Notes: a model not told the origin generated them from the letters alone. 64,000 bases of DNA from CAVUBL01 sp963739795 (GCA_963739795.1 CAVUBL010000015.1:558001-622000), one strand, 5' to 3'; shown: positions 23,806 to 33,369, numbered from the stretch's first letter. Numbers and translations: made by a program.

Positions 23806-24611
23806 GGCCGGTTCCCCTGATCGAGGTTGAGGACGAGGCACGCTTCGGCGGCAAGGCGGTCCAGCTCGGCAGCGCCCTGCGCGCCGGGCTGCCGGTGCCG
23901 TCGGGCGTGGCCCTCGAGGTCGACCTCGTGGACGGGATGGCCCGGGGCGAGGCGCGGGCCATCGAGAGCGGCCGGCGGGCCCTCGCGATGGTGGGGGCCG
24001 CGGAGGTGGCGGTCCGCTCCTCGGCGGTGGGCGAGGACTCGGCGGCGGCGAGCTTCGCCGGCCAGCACCTAACGCGCCTCAACGTCCGCCGGGAAGAGGA
24101 TCTGGTGGAAGCCGTGATGGCGGTGTGGGCCTCGGGGCGGACAGCGTCGGCCCTCGCCTACCGCGAGCGCCTGGGGATCGAGGGGCCGCCCCGGGTGGCG
24201 GTGGTGGTGCAGGCCCTGGTCGCGCCCGACTGCGCGGGCGTCCTCTTCACCCGCAACCCGGTGAGCGGCGCCGACGAGCGGCTCATCGAGGCGACCTGGG
24301 GGTTGGGCGAGGCGGTGGTGGCCGGCCTGGTGGAGCCCGACCGGGTCCGCATGCGGCGCGGCGGCACGGTCGTCGAGCACGCGGTGGGGGACAAGGACGT
24401 GGCGATCCTCCCGGCACCCGGCTCGGGAACCCTCGAAGTTCCGGTGGAGCCGTCCCGCCGGCGGGTGCCTTGCCTCGACGATCGGCGCCTCGCGCGGCTC
24501 GAGGAGCTCGCTTCGCGCTGCGAGTCTCTCTTCGCGGGCGCCCACGACCTGGAGTGGGCCTTCGAGGGAGAGCGCCTCGTCCTCCTGCAGCGCAGGGCGG
24601 TGACACGCTGA
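23802..24611 (+). CDS. PEP synthase/pyruvate phosphate dikinase-type ATP-binding subunit
   Basis: The 269-residue protein is a stand-alone N-terminal ATP-grasp domain of the PPDK/PEP synthase family: FGGKAVQLGSALRAGLPVPS at the start, VAVRSSAVGEDSAAASFAGQ (the nucleotide-binding RSS motif), VLFTRNPVSGAD, and EWAFEGERLVLLQRR at the end. In intact enzymes this domain precedes the swivel domain; here it follows as a separate gene, reversing the usual order. ATG 23802 overlaps the TGA of the previous gene, so the two subunits are probably made in equal amounts. Confidence 0.85.
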   Translation: MRPVPLIEVEDEARFGGKAVQLGSALRAGLPVPSGVALEVDLVDGMARGEARAIESGRRALAMVGAAEVAVRSSAVGEDSAAASFAGQHLTRLNVRREEDLVEAVMAVWASGRTASALAYRERLGIEGPPRVAVVVQALVAPDCAGVLFTRNPVSGADERLIEATWGLGEAVVAGLVEPDRVRMRRGGTVVEHAVGDKDVAILPAPGSGTLEVPVEPSRRRVPCLDDRRLARLEELASRCESLFAGAHDLEWAFEGERLVLLQRRAVTR

Positions 24612-24661
24612 ACGGTGGGCCGCCGGGCGGCATGACGGCGCTCACGGTCTATCATCGGCTC

Positions 24662-25612
24662 ATGGGAACCCACCGCCGTCTTCTCGTTGCCGTCCCGCTT
24701 CTCGTCGGTTTCGCCCTCGCGTCCGTCCTCTCGGCCCAGGAGGCGAAGCCCTTCTTCACCCTGCACGAAGTCGGCCCCGGCGTGGTCGCCGCCGTCGCCG
24801 TGCCGGGGAGTGGAGCGGGGAGCAATGCCGGCTTCGTCGTGGGCGACGACGGCGTCGCGGTGATCGACACCTTTCAGTCCGCCGACGCCGCCGAGGCGCT
24901 GCTGGCGGCGATCCGCGAGCGCACCAGCCTGCCCGTCCGCTTCGTCGTCGACACCCACTACCACCTCGATCACGTGGCGGGGAACGGGGTCTTCCGCAAG
25001 GCCGGCGCGACGATCGTGGCGCAGCGCAACGTGCGGGCCTGGGAACGCCCGGAGAACCTGAAGTGGTGGGCGCCGAACGTGCCGCCCGACAAGAAGGCGT
25101 GGGTCGAATCTCTCGTCCTCCCCGAGCTGGTCTACGACCAGGGCATCGACCTCTACCTGGGCTCGCGCCACCTGGAGGTCCGGGTGCTGCCCGGCCACAC
25201 CGGCGGCGACTCCATCGTCGTCGTCCCCGACGCGGATGTCGTCTTCACCGGCGACCTCTTCTGGAACACCACGCTCCCCAACACCACCGATGCCGACACC
25301 GCCGCCTGGGTGACGACGGACTCGACGCTGACCGCGGACCATCCGAAGGCGACCTTCGTCCCCGGACACGGCGAGGTGGGCAAGGCCGGCGACGTCACGG
25401 CCTTCCGCGGGTACCTGGAGGCGCTGCGCGGCGACGTGGCCGCCGCCCGCGAGAAGGGGCTCTCCGGAGACGCCCTGGTCTCGGCAGTCCACGCCGAGCT
25501 GGCCCCGAGCTACGACCGGTGGGCCTTCTTCAGCCACTTCATCGACGAGAACATCTCCCAGGCCGCCGCCGAGCTCGCCGGCACCAAGCACCGCCCGGTC
25601 CCGGTGAGATAG
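24662..25612 (+). CDS. Secreted metallo-beta-lactamase-fold hydrolase
   Basis: The 316-residue protein has a signal peptide (about 1-24, LLVAVPLLVGFALASVLSAQ) and an MBL fold with the zinc motif THYHLDH (HxHxDH), a second His in LPGHTGGDS, and Asp in VFTGDLFW, and His in VPGHGEV. These supply a full dinuclear zinc site. It resembles the periplasmic MBL hydrolases of the subclass B3/quinoprotein-relay type, but the substrate cannot be named. ATG 24662 is chosen because it starts the signal peptide; ATG 24632 is an alternative. It follows the PPDK-like gene by 50 bases and may belong to the same operon. Confidence 0.82.
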   Translation: MGTHRRLLVAVPLLVGFALASVLSAQEAKPFFTLHEVGPGVVAAVAVPGSGAGSNAGFVVGDDGVAVIDTFQSADAAEALLAAIRERTSLPVRFVVDTHYHLDHVAGNGVFRKAGATIVAQRNVRAWERPENLKWWAPNVPPDKKAWVESLVLPELVYDQGIDLYLGSRHLEVRVLPGHTGGDSIVVVPDADVVFTGDLFWNTTLPNTTDADTAAWVTTDSTLTADHPKATFVPGHGEVGKAGDVTAFRGYLEALRGDVAAAREKGLSGDALVSAVHAELAPSYDRWAFFSHFIDENISQAAAELAGTKHRPVPVR

Positions 25613-25637
25613 GGCACAGGCGCACGTCGAGTCGAGG

Positions 25638-25985
25638 TTGGCCGGCATCGGGCTGTCGATGGCGAAGCTGCTCGCGCTGCAGGCGCTTGCCGCCGCCGGG
25701 GACTCCGTGCCTCTCAGCCAACTCGCAGACCGGCTGTCCTGTGTCAAGTCCAACATCACCCAGCTCGTGGACCGCCTCGAGGGCGACGGGCTCGTGACCA
25801 GGAGAGCGGACCCCGGGGACCGGCGTCGGCGCCTCGCCGTCCTGACTCCCGCCGGGCGCACCGCCTGCTCGGAAGGCACCCGCGTCCAGCAGGCGGCCGG
25901 GGCGGAGGTCCTCGGAACGCTGACGGGTGACGAGGCGCGGCAGCTCGCCGCGCTGCTGGAGAAGGTCGGCCCCGGGGGACCGTAG
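25638..25985 (+). CDS. MarR-family regulator, short at the N-terminus
   Basis: The 115-residue frame (TTG start) is a MarR winged helix: LSQLADRLSCVKSNITQLVD is the helix-turn-helix with recognition helix, followed by RADPGDRRRRLAVLTPAGR, the wing. MarR proteins usually have about 20-30 more N-terminal residues; in-frame homology (AHVESRLAGIGLS) continues upstream of the only start codons, to a stop at 25605. The gene is therefore 5'-truncated or starts at TTG 25638 or ATG 25659. It probably regulates the neighbouring doxX-like gene. Confidence 0.75.
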   Translation: MAGIGLSMAKLLALQALAAAGDSVPLSQLADRLSCVKSNITQLVDRLEGDGLVTRRADPGDRRRRLAVLTPAGRTACSEGTRVQQAAGAEVLGTLTGDEARQLAALLEKVGPGGP

Positions 25986-26006
25986 CTTCCGTTGCCGATT
26001 GTTCAT

Positions 26007-26048
26007 ATCTAGATGATCAAGCGCTACACGGTACACACATAAAGGAGG
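26007..26048 (+). promoter_or_regulatory. Palindrome and ribosome-binding site before doxX
   Basis: ATCTAGAT (26007-26014) is a perfect 8-base palindrome in the otherwise G/C-rich sequence between marR and doxX and could be a MarR operator. A strong AAAGGAGG ribosome-binding site follows at about 26041-26048. Confidence 0.4.
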
Positions 26049-26052
26049 CATC

Positions 26053-26565
<513 letters not shown>

Positions 26566-26633
26566 CGAGCAATCGAGCCGACCGGCCGCCTCGCCGGTCT
26601 GCTCGCTTGCCTCGGCTCAGGCCGCATGCCCGT

Positions 26634-28007
26634 TCAGCGGAAGCCGAAGAGCGGCGGAAAGACCACCACGACGCACCACGCCCAGACGAAGTAGACGGGC
26701 AGGTAGCTCGTCTGCCAGCGCTCGAGGGCGGCGAAGGAGGCCCGGCCGCGCAGGAACTTCCAGTAGAGCCAGGCCGAGCCCAGCAGGTTGACCAGCAGCA
26801 CGACGTTCTCGCCCAGGGCGGCGACCTTGTTGGCGCTGAAGCCGAAAGCGGAGATGCGCGCCGCGATGGCGGCGAGGGCGATGGCGTCGACCACCAGCGC
26901 GGCGACGACCAGGACGAGCTGGAGGGCGTCGAAGCCGCCGGCCGGCGCCTCGGGATCGCGCGCCGAGACGGCGTAGAGGACCAGTCCGACCACCACCGCC
27001 AGGAGCAGGTCGAAGCCGATCAGCACGTCGCGCTCGACGGCGATGCCGGTGCGTCGCCAGGCCATGGTGCCCAGGAAGGCGAGCAGCACCGCCGTGAACA
27101 GCGGCGTGAACAGGCGCGTCAGCACCGGCGCCATGTTCTCGATTACGCTCTGCTTGGCCTCGACCAACCAGGCGCCGATGATCACGGCTCCCAGGGCGCC
27201 GCAGGGGACCACCCAGCTCGAAAGGAACCAGTTCACGTCCAGGCCGATGGACTTGAACATGACGAGCGTGAAGGCGGTAAGCACGCCGCCGCCGAGGGCG
27301 ATCAGGGAGTAGTAGATGAAGAGCTCGCCGGAGAAGCGCACGAAATCCATGCGGCGGGAGCGGCTGCGCCACTCCCCGCCGACGTAGGCGAGACCCACCG
27401 CGAGCCAGAGCGCGATCGGCAGGTGGCTCGCCGTGAGCCCCAGGGTGTGCCCTGCCACCGCGAACGGGTAGACGTTGGCGAACAGGAGGCCGCCGGCGAA
27501 GGCGAGGACGATGGGGACGAGGGCCCGCCCGGCCGGCCGGCGCTTCCAGAGCAGGTAGCCGGACAGGAAGGGAAAAGCGAAGAGGCTCAGGTTGCGGGCG
27601 TAGAACGCCTGCGCCACCTGGTCGCCCGCGAACAGGTGGCGGCCAGACAGCTCGGGAACCTTGAACGACAGCGCCGCCAGGCAGGCCAGGACGACGGCGA
27701 CGACCACCTCCCGGCGGCTTCGGGAGCCCTTTTCGTCGTCGCTCTCCGGAGCCACCACGAGCTGTTTCCACAGGCGCTCCGAGTGCTCGCGGGCGAACTC
27801 GCGCGACAGGCTGTCGAGGTCTCCCATCCGCTTGACCGCCACCAGGAAGGCCTCGTCGTCCGACAGGCCCGCCTCGCCGAGCGCCGCGACCTGGGCGCGC
27901 AGGTGGTCTTCGAGCTCCTCGACGTCGGGAGAGTGGAGGGTGCCGTGTCGGCGGAGGTAGTCGCGCCACAGGCCGATCTGGGTCTCGAGCGGTAGGTCGG
28001 AGGTCAC
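26634..28007 (-). CDS. HAAS-domain/DUF4153 multi-pass membrane protein
   Basis: The 457-residue protein starts with a helical HAAS/permease-prefix domain (about 1-65: RRHGTLHSPDVEELEDHL, LSDDEAFLVAVKRMGD), then about ten transmembrane helices matching DUF4153 (ELFIYYSLIALGGGVLTAF, SWVVPCGALGAVI, MAPVLTRLFTPLFTAVLLAF). The function of DUF4153 is unknown; HAAS domains pair with PadR-type regulators. GTG 28007 overlaps the padR stop by 4 bases (GTGA), so it is translationally coupled to padR. A longer upstream frame is discarded because it would run through padR. Confidence 0.85.
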   Translation of the reverse strand: MTSDLPLETQIGLWRDYLRRHGTLHSPDVEELEDHLRAQVAALGEAGLSDDEAFLVAVKRMGDLDSLSREFAREHSERLWKQLVVAPESDDEKGSRSRREVVVAVVLACLAALSFKVPELSGRHLFAGDQVAQAFYARNLSLFAFPFLSGYLLWKRRPAGRALVPIVLAFAGGLLFANVYPFAVAGHTLGLTASHLPIALWLAVGLAYVGGEWRSRSRRMDFVRFSGELFIYYSLIALGGGVLTAFTLVMFKSIGLDVNWFLSSWVVPCGALGAVIIGAWLVEAKQSVIENMAPVLTRLFTPLFTAVLLAFLGTMAWRRTGIAVERDVLIGFDLLLAVVVGLVLYAVSARDPEAPAGGFDALQLVLVVAALVVDAIALAAIAARISAFGFSANKVAALGENVVLLVNLLGSAWLYWKFLRGRASFAALERWQTSYLPVYFVWAWCVVVVFPPLFGFR

Positions 28008-28396
28008 GTCGTCCCCCAGGCGCCCGACAAGACGGGCGGGAAGTGCAGCGGTTCCATGGATCTCTTCAGGGTGTCCTTCCAGATGCCGCGCAGCGTGGCG
28101 TCGACCAGCAACCACTGCTGCCGCTGCGCCTCGAGCTGCGCACGGCCCTCCCTGGTGAGGCGGTAGTAGCGGCGCCGGCGCCCCGTCTCGGAGCGGCCCC
28201 ACCGCGCCTCGACGTAGCCCAGGCGCTCGAGTCGGTGGAGCACGGGATAGAGCATGCCGTCGGTCCACTGGAGCTCCCCGCCCGAGAGCTCGCCGACGCG
28301 TTTCAGGATGGCGTAGCCGTAGCTGTCGCCCTGGGCCAGGATGGCCAGGACGAGCGGCGTGGCGGAGGCCGCTACCAGGTCCTTGCCGATGTCCAT
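28004..28396 (-). CDS. PadR-family regulator
   Basis: The 130-residue protein is a PadR winged helix: LVLAILAQGDSYGYAILKRV, then LQWTDGMLYPVLHRLERLGYV and the wing GRRRRYYRLTREGR, with a C-terminal dimerisation helix. ATG 28396 has GAGGG about 6 bases upstream. It overlaps the HAAS/DUF4153 gene by 4 bases. An inverted repeat 29-55 bases upstream is a probable autoregulatory operator. Confidence 0.93.
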   Translation of the reverse strand: MDIGKDLVAASATPLVLAILAQGDSYGYAILKRVGELSGGELQWTDGMLYPVLHRLERLGYVEARWGRSETGRRRRYYRLTREGRAQLEAQRQQWLLVDATLRGIWKDTLKRSMEPLHFPPVLSGAWGTT

Positions 28397-28424
28397 CGTA
28401 CCCTCTTTGTTCCATGCATGTCTC

Positions 28425-28451
28425 TACTATACATCGCACTTCTATGTAGTA
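28425..28451. promoter_or_regulatory. Probable PadR operator
   Basis: The inverted repeat TACTATACAT ... ATGTAGTA lies just upstream of padR in an A/T-richer patch. PadR operators typically have ATGT-8-10-ACAT type dyads; this one matches that pattern with a 9-base centre and lies between padR and the ADOP gene. Confidence 0.6.
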
Positions 28452-28492
28452 CAAGCCGGAGACACCCCGAATCGCGGCGGCGCTCGATGGGC

Positions 28493-30943
28493 TCACTCGG
28501 ACTCGAGGGCGATTCGCGGGTCGACGGAGAGGGCTCGGCGGGTGGGCAGGTAGCACGCCGCGCAACCGACGGCGGCGAGGAAGAGGGCCAGAGCTCCGAA
28601 CGTCCATGGGTCGGTGGCGCTGACCTCGAAGAGGAACCCCCGGAGCCCCCGCGCGAGGATCGCCGAGGCGCCGAGCCCCAGGCCGATCCCCACCGTCACC
28701 AGCCCCATGCCCCGGCCGAGCACCAGGCGCAGAACGTCGTCGCGGGCGGCCCCCAGGGCGACCCGCACGCCGATCTCCCGGGTGCGCCGGCGCACCGAGT
28801 AGGCGATCACTCCATAGATCCCCACCGCCGCCAGGACCAGGGCCAGACCGGCGAAGCAGACCACCAGCAGGGCCGAGAAACGGGGTTCCGCGACGGCGTC
28901 GGCGACGATCCGATCCATGGGCCTCGCGTCATAGATCGGCAGGCCCGGCTCCGCCTCGCGCAGGCGGGCGCGGACCGATGCGAGAACCGCCTCGGGGGGT
29001 TGCGCGGTGCGCACGGCCAGGGCCATGCTCGCGGCCCAGGGGAACTGGGCGTACGGGACGTAGACCCCGGGGAAGGGCGCGCTACGGAGCTGATCGTGGA
29101 GCACGTCCCCGACCACGCCCACGATCCGCCGCGGTGTCTCGTTGAACCCCAGGACGATCCGCCGGCCCACCGGGCTGGCGCCGGAGGCCGCTCCGGCCAG
29201 AGAGTGGGCGAGGGCGCGGTTGACCACCACCACCGGCTCGGAGTCCCGGCGATCGCGCGCGTCGAACGTGCGCCCTTCCTCCACCGGGATCCCCAGGGTC
29301 CGGAAGTAGCCCGGGGTGGCGAAGGTGAAGTTGGTCTGCCGCTCCGCTCCCGGTTTCGGCGTCGCCTCGCCCTCGAGGCGGACCTCGGTGCCGCCGCGGT
29401 CGGCGTCCAGGGGCAGCTCGAGGACGAACCCGGCCGAGCGCACTCCCGGCGCCGCGGACGCCGCCTTCTCCAGGCGCTCGAAGGCCCGGGCCCGGTCGGC
29501 GCCCTCGGGGTACTTGGCCGTGGGCAGGCTGACCCGCAGGGTGAGGACGCCGCTCGCCTCGAAGCCCGGGTCGACGCCGCGCAGCCGGACGAAGCTCTGG
29601 GCCAGGAGCCCCGCGCCCACCAGGAGCACCAGCGAGAGCGCCACCTCGGCGACCACCAGGGCGTCGCCCAGCGTGGAGCGGCCGGCCGAGCGCTCGCGCA
29701 GGGTCGAGCCCGGCCGCGGCCAGCCGCTCCGGCCGCCGGCCGCGCCGCGCAGAGCGGGAGCGGCCCCGAAGGCGAGGCCGGTCAGCACGGCGAGGCCGAG
29801 GGTGAAGGCGAGGACCGGCCCGTCGATCGCCACCCGGTCGAGGCGCGGCACGTTCGCCGGAGCGAGGGCCACGAGCAGCTCGAGGCTCGACCATCCGAGG
29901 AAGACGCCGCAGGCGCCCCCGATCAGGGCCAGGACCAGGCTCTCGGTCACCACCTGGCGGACGAGGCTCGCCGGCCCCGCTCCCAACGCCTGCCGCACGG
30001 CGAGCTCCTGGCGCCGGTCGGCGGCCTGGGCCAGCAGCAGGTTGGCGAGGTTGACGCAGGCGACGAGGAGCACGAGGGCCACCGCCGCCAGGAGCATCCA
30101 GAGGACCGGCGCCACCTTCCCCACCACCTGCTCGCGGAACGGCACCAGGGTCACGCTCCACCCCTCGTTGGTGTCCGGGTGCTCGCGGGCGAGGCCGGCC
30201 GCGATCCCCTCGAGCTCGGCCCGGGCCGCCTCGAGGCCGACGCCGGCGCGCAGGCGGCCGACGGCGAAGAGGTGGTGGGCGCCCCGCTGCCCGGCGGAGA
30301 GGTCCTCCGCCAGGGGAGTCCAGAGCTCGCTGCGCTGCGCCGGGGCGGTGCCCTGGAGGGTGACGGGCGGCGGGAACTCGAACCCCGGAGGCATGACGCC
30401 GACGATCTGGTAGGGCCGATCATCGATCTCCACGCTCCGGCCGACCACCGAGGGGTCGGCGCCGAAGCGGCGGCGCCACAGGCCGTTGGAGAGAACCGCG
30501 ACCCGGCCCCGGTCCGGCCGGTCCTCCTCGGCGGTGAACACCCGGCCCACGGCAGGGGCGACGCCGAGAACGCTCCACGTCGCCGCGCTCATCCGGGTGC
30601 CAGGAACCGCCACCGGGCCCTCCTCCCCGCCCAGGAATACCCGCTCCGGCTCGTAGACGCCGATCTCGGCCAGAGTGTGGCTGCGCCGCCGCCAGTCGGC
30701 CGCGTTGGGTGGCGCGGCGTACATCCGCGGCAGGTCCGCCTCGGGCCGGCTCTCCCAGACCATGACCAGGCGCTCGGAATGGGGGTACGGGAAGGGCGCC
30801 AGGACCACGGCGCGCAGCACCGAGAAGATCGCCGTGTTGGCGCCGATGCCCAGGGCCAGGGTCAGGACGGCGACGACGGCGAAGCCCGGCCGGCGGGAGA
30901 GGGCGCGCAGGGCGAACCGGACATCGTGGAGGAGCGTGTCCAT
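28493..30943 (-). CDS. ADOP family ABC transporter permease (MacB/FtsX type)
   Basis: The 816-residue protein has two MacB periplasmic-core plus FtsX permease units: an N-terminal helix (GFAVVAVLTLALGIGANTAI), a periplasmic core (about 50-235), a three-helix FtsX block (about 280-390), a second core (about 430-650) and a final FtsX block (about 690-800). This duplicated 'orphan' form without an ATPase gene is the acidobacterial duplicated orphan permease (ADOP) type. It would pair with a MacB-like ATPase elsewhere. Start ATG 30943 has a GGGAGG site. The padR gene next to it matches the common ADOP arrangement. Confidence 0.9.
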   Translation of the reverse strand: MDTLLHDVRFALRALSRRPGFAVVAVLTLALGIGANTAIFSVLRAVVLAPFPYPHSERLVMVWESRPEADLPRMYAAPPNAADWRRRSHTLAEIGVYEPERVFLGGEEGPVAVPGTRMSAATWSVLGVAPAVGRVFTAEEDRPDRGRVAVLSNGLWRRRFGADPSVVGRSVEIDDRPYQIVGVMPPGFEFPPPVTLQGTAPAQRSELWTPLAEDLSAGQRGAHHLFAVGRLRAGVGLEAARAELEGIAAGLAREHPDTNEGWSVTLVPFREQVVGKVAPVLWMLLAAVALVLLVACVNLANLLLAQAADRRQELAVRQALGAGPASLVRQVVTESLVLALIGGACGVFLGWSSLELLVALAPANVPRLDRVAIDGPVLAFTLGLAVLTGLAFGAAPALRGAAGGRSGWPRPGSTLRERSAGRSTLGDALVVAEVALSLVLLVGAGLLAQSFVRLRGVDPGFEASGVLTLRVSLPTAKYPEGADRARAFERLEKAASAAPGVRSAGFVLELPLDADRGGTEVRLEGEATPKPGAERQTNFTFATPGYFRTLGIPVEEGRTFDARDRRDSEPVVVVNRALAHSLAGAASGASPVGRRIVLGFNETPRRIVGVVGDVLHDQLRSAPFPGVYVPYAQFPWAASMALAVRTAQPPEAVLASVRARLREAEPGLPIYDARPMDRIVADAVAEPRFSALLVVCFAGLALVLAAVGIYGVIAYSVRRRTREIGVRVALGAARDDVLRLVLGRGMGLVTVGIGLGLGASAILARGLRGFLFEVSATDPWTFGALALFLAAVGCAACYLPTRRALSVDPRIALESE

Positions 30944-31210
30944 AGTCAGCCTCCCGAGAACCCCGGTCCGCGGCGGTGGTCCGGCACCGAGATCCTCGAA
31001 GTCTGGAGACCGCGGGACAGCAATTCGCGCGCCAGCGCCGAGGCTCCCCGGACCCGGGCAGCTCGTCGGGCTTCGGCGGGCTTCGGGCCCTCGAGACAGG
31101 CGGGGAGCCCGCGGCGAGCTGTCCGGTGGTGGGAAGGCGCGTCCCGTTGCCGGACGCCGGGGTGGCGGGCGGGGCGGGCGGCGGGCGGCGGGCGATGACG
31201 AAGATCGCGC

Positions 31211-32056
31211 CTACGGCTCCCAGTCGAAGCCTGGGTCCAGATCCTCGTCGAAGCCGCCCAGTAGCTGGAGCTCCTCGAGGGCCTCCTCGGCGGCGTCGGC
31301 GATCTCGCGGTCGGAGTCCAGGCTGAGGTCCTCCAGGATCTCGACCGCCGTCTCCGGGCCGAGCTCTCCCAGCCCCTCGATGGCGGCCAGGCGCAGCTCG
31401 TGATCGGCGTGCCGGTCGGCCGCCACGTCCATCAGCCGCTCCGCCAGCCCCTCGATCCCGGCGCGGCCCGCGGCGAGGAAGGCCTCCCGGGCGATGGGCA
31501 GGTCCTGGTCGTCCAGAGCCTGCTCGATCTCGGCCGCGAAGCCGGGCAGGTGGCCCATGGCGAAGACGGCGGTGAGGCGCCACTCCGGGTCGTCCGAGCG
31601 CCAGGCGCTGCCGGCGGCATCCCGGTGCCAGTCGCGCGGAGCCCGCACCGCCGCCTCGAGGGCCCGGCGGCGGACGAGCTTGGGCACCGACGCGTCGAGG
31701 TAGAGGCGCCGCAGGGCCTCGGTGGCCTCGCGGTATACCGCGGAGGAGAGGGGCAGGTCCCACCAGTCCTCCTCCTCGGGTGCCGCGTCCGGAAGGCCGC
31801 CGTCGTCGGTCTCGTCGTAGGAGCAGGTCTCGAGGGCCGGCCCCAGGGCGATCAGCGCATCCCCCCGCTCCACCTCGCCGCGCTCCGGATCACGGGCGAA
31901 CCGCAGGAGCTCGCGGGCCAGCTCGTCGTCGACCATGGGCGAGGCCTCGGCGAGGGCGACGGCCCGGACCTTGCGATCGGGGCTCCTCAGGGCGAGCACG
32001 ACCTCGCGGTTTGCCTCGTCGAAGGACTCGACCGCTGGTCTCGGATCGTCTGTCAT
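31211..32056 (-). CDS. HEAT-repeat protein
   Basis: The 281-residue acidic protein consists of paired amphipathic helices of the HEAT/PBS lyase type (VRAVALAEASPMVDDELARE, WRLTAVFAMGHLPGFAAEI, LRLAAIEGLGELGPETAVEI), ending in a run rich in Asp and Glu. There is no signal peptide or membrane segment, so it should be cytoplasmic. HEAT repeats act as protein scaffolds; the partner is unknown. ATG 32056 has a GGGGGAG site 4-5 bases upstream. It is divergent from the CheY-GAF-PATAN operon, so a scaffold role in that signalling set is possible but unproven. Confidence 0.75.
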   Translation of the reverse strand: MTDDPRPAVESFDEANREVVLALRSPDRKVRAVALAEASPMVDDELARELLRFARDPERGEVERGDALIALGPALETCSYDETDDGGLPDAAPEEEDWWDLPLSSAVYREATEALRRLYLDASVPKLVRRRALEAAVRAPRDWHRDAAGSAWRSDDPEWRLTAVFAMGHLPGFAAEIEQALDDQDLPIAREAFLAAGRAGIEGLAERLMDVAADRHADHELRLAAIEGLGELGPETAVEILEDLSLDSDREIADAAEEALEELQLLGGFDEDLDPGFDWEP

Positions 32057-32203
32057 GGCTCCCCCTTTCTTGGCCTGCGCCTGCATGATGACACGCATTG
32101 GCGTCTGCTAGACTCCCTGGAGCCCTCGACCTCCTGGCTGTCACGTAAGGAGGGATCCTCGCACCGAAGCTAGGAGCACGACACCTTCTGTGATCCAGAG
32201 GAC

Positions 32204-32596
32204 GTGACGGAGCGTAGAGTGGAGCCGAACAAGATCCTGGTCGTCGACGACTCGAAGCTGATGCACAAGATCTACGAGGTCATGTTGCGTCAGTACCCGA
32301 TCGTGTACGCGGTCAACGGGCGAGACGCCCTCACCAAGCTCGATGCCGATTCGGACATCGACCTGGTGCTCCTGGACATCAACATGCCGATGATGAACGG
32401 CATCGAGTTCCTGGAGCGGCTGAGGGCCGATGCGGAGCAGGCGGACCTGCCGGTGATCATTATCAGCACGGAGGGCAAGGAGGAAGACACGATCCGAGGC
32501 CTCGAGGCCGGTGCGAACGCCTACATCAAGAAGCCGTTCCGCAGCGAAGAGATCCTCGATATCATCGCCAAAACCCGAGCCCATTCCGCCGCGTGA
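32204..32596 (+). CDS. CheY-like single-domain response regulator
   Basis: The 130-residue protein is a receiver domain only: acidic pair Asp15-Asp16, phospho-acceptor Asp58 (LVLLDINMPMMNG), Thr89 (IIISTEGK) and Lys110 (YIKKPF). There is no output domain, so it works by protein-protein contact. The GTG start (32204) has no strong ribosome-binding site. Its stop overlaps the GAF gene start by 4 bases, so the three genes downstream are likely co-expressed. Confidence 0.93.
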   Translation: MTERRVEPNKILVVDDSKLMHKIYEVMLRQYPIVYAVNGRDALTKLDADSDIDLVLLDINMPMMNGIEFLERLRADAEQADLPVIIISTEGKEEDTIRGLEAGANAYIKKPFRSEEILDIIAKTRAHSAA

Positions 32597-33369
32597 GCGA
32601 CCAGGCACCCAGGGGGGCGAGCGGGGGACGACTGAGCCACGCGGAGATGAGTGGCAGCGATCTGCTCGACCAACTGCGCTCGACCCTCGATCGGGCGGGC
32701 GAGCTCGTACGCGTCATCGAGCAGGACCTGGGCGGCGTCTCCGGCACCGCGATCGGCGACCTCGAGCGCACGAAGGACCTCGAGGCCCGGCTGACCGCCG
32801 CCGAGACCGACGTCAAGGAGCTGGCGGCGCGGCTGGTCGACTCGGAGCACCAGGCCGGCCGCCTGATGAACCTCTACGTGGCCACTTACCAGCTCCACGC
32901 CACGCTCCACCCCTCCGACGTCCAGCAGACCATCGCCGAGATCGCCATCAACCTCCTGGGAGCCGAGCAGTTCGTGCTGTTGCTCAAGGAGGAGGACCCG
33001 GCGCAGTGCGAGGTCGCCCTCGGCGAGAGCATCGAGGACGATCCGCTCTACCGGGAGGGCAGCTACCGGGGGGGCGACCCGATGGTCGACGAGGCCCTTT
33101 CCGACGGCGTGCTGCGCCTGGGCCCCTACGACGGCTCGCGCGCCCTCGCGGCGGTGCCGTTGCGGGTTCACGACGCCGTGGTCGGTGCCCTGGTCGTGCT
33201 CAAGCTCTTCGACCACAAGCCGATGCTCCGCGGCGAGGACCGCGACCTCCTGGACCTGCTCTCCGCCCACGCCGCCTCGGCCTTGTTCGCCGCCCGCCTT
33301 TACGCGGCGAAGGACCGCAAGCTGCGCAGCCTCGAGAGCCTGGTGAAGCTGGCCCGAGGTGAGAAGTGA
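32593..33369 (+). CDS. Coiled-coil/GAF domain protein
   Basis: The 258-residue protein has an N-terminal helical coiled coil (about 20-95: LDQLRSTLDRAGELVRVIEQ) and a C-terminal GAF domain (about 100-245) with hydrophobic strands (EQFVLLLKEED, ALAAVPLRVHDAVVGALVVL). No kinase or cyclase domain is present, so it is a sensor or adaptor. It starts in the overlap with the CheY gene and ends 37 bases before the PATAN gene. Confidence 0.8.
   Translation: MSDQAPRGASGGRLSHAEMSGSDLLDQLRSTLDRAGELVRVIEQDLGGVSGTAIGDLERTKDLEARLTAAETDVKELAARLVDSEHQAGRLMNLYVATYQLHATLHPSDVQQTIAEIAINLLGAEQFVLLLKEEDPAQCEVALGESIEDDPLYREGSYRGGDPMVDEALSDGVLRLGPYDGSRALAAVPLRVHDAVVGALVVLKLFDHKPMLRGEDRDLLDLLSAHAASALFAARLYAAKDRKLRSLESLVKLARGEK

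Noticed and set aside
22134..24611. A long plus-strand frame joining the two phosphotransferase genes
   Set aside because: Its first 1.6 kb is low-complexity Arg/Pro/Gly and out of frame with the homologous protein; only the end (from 23802) is real.
30944..31210. A gene between the ADOP and HEAT genes
   Set aside because: Only short low-complexity frames are present and no start signal was seen.
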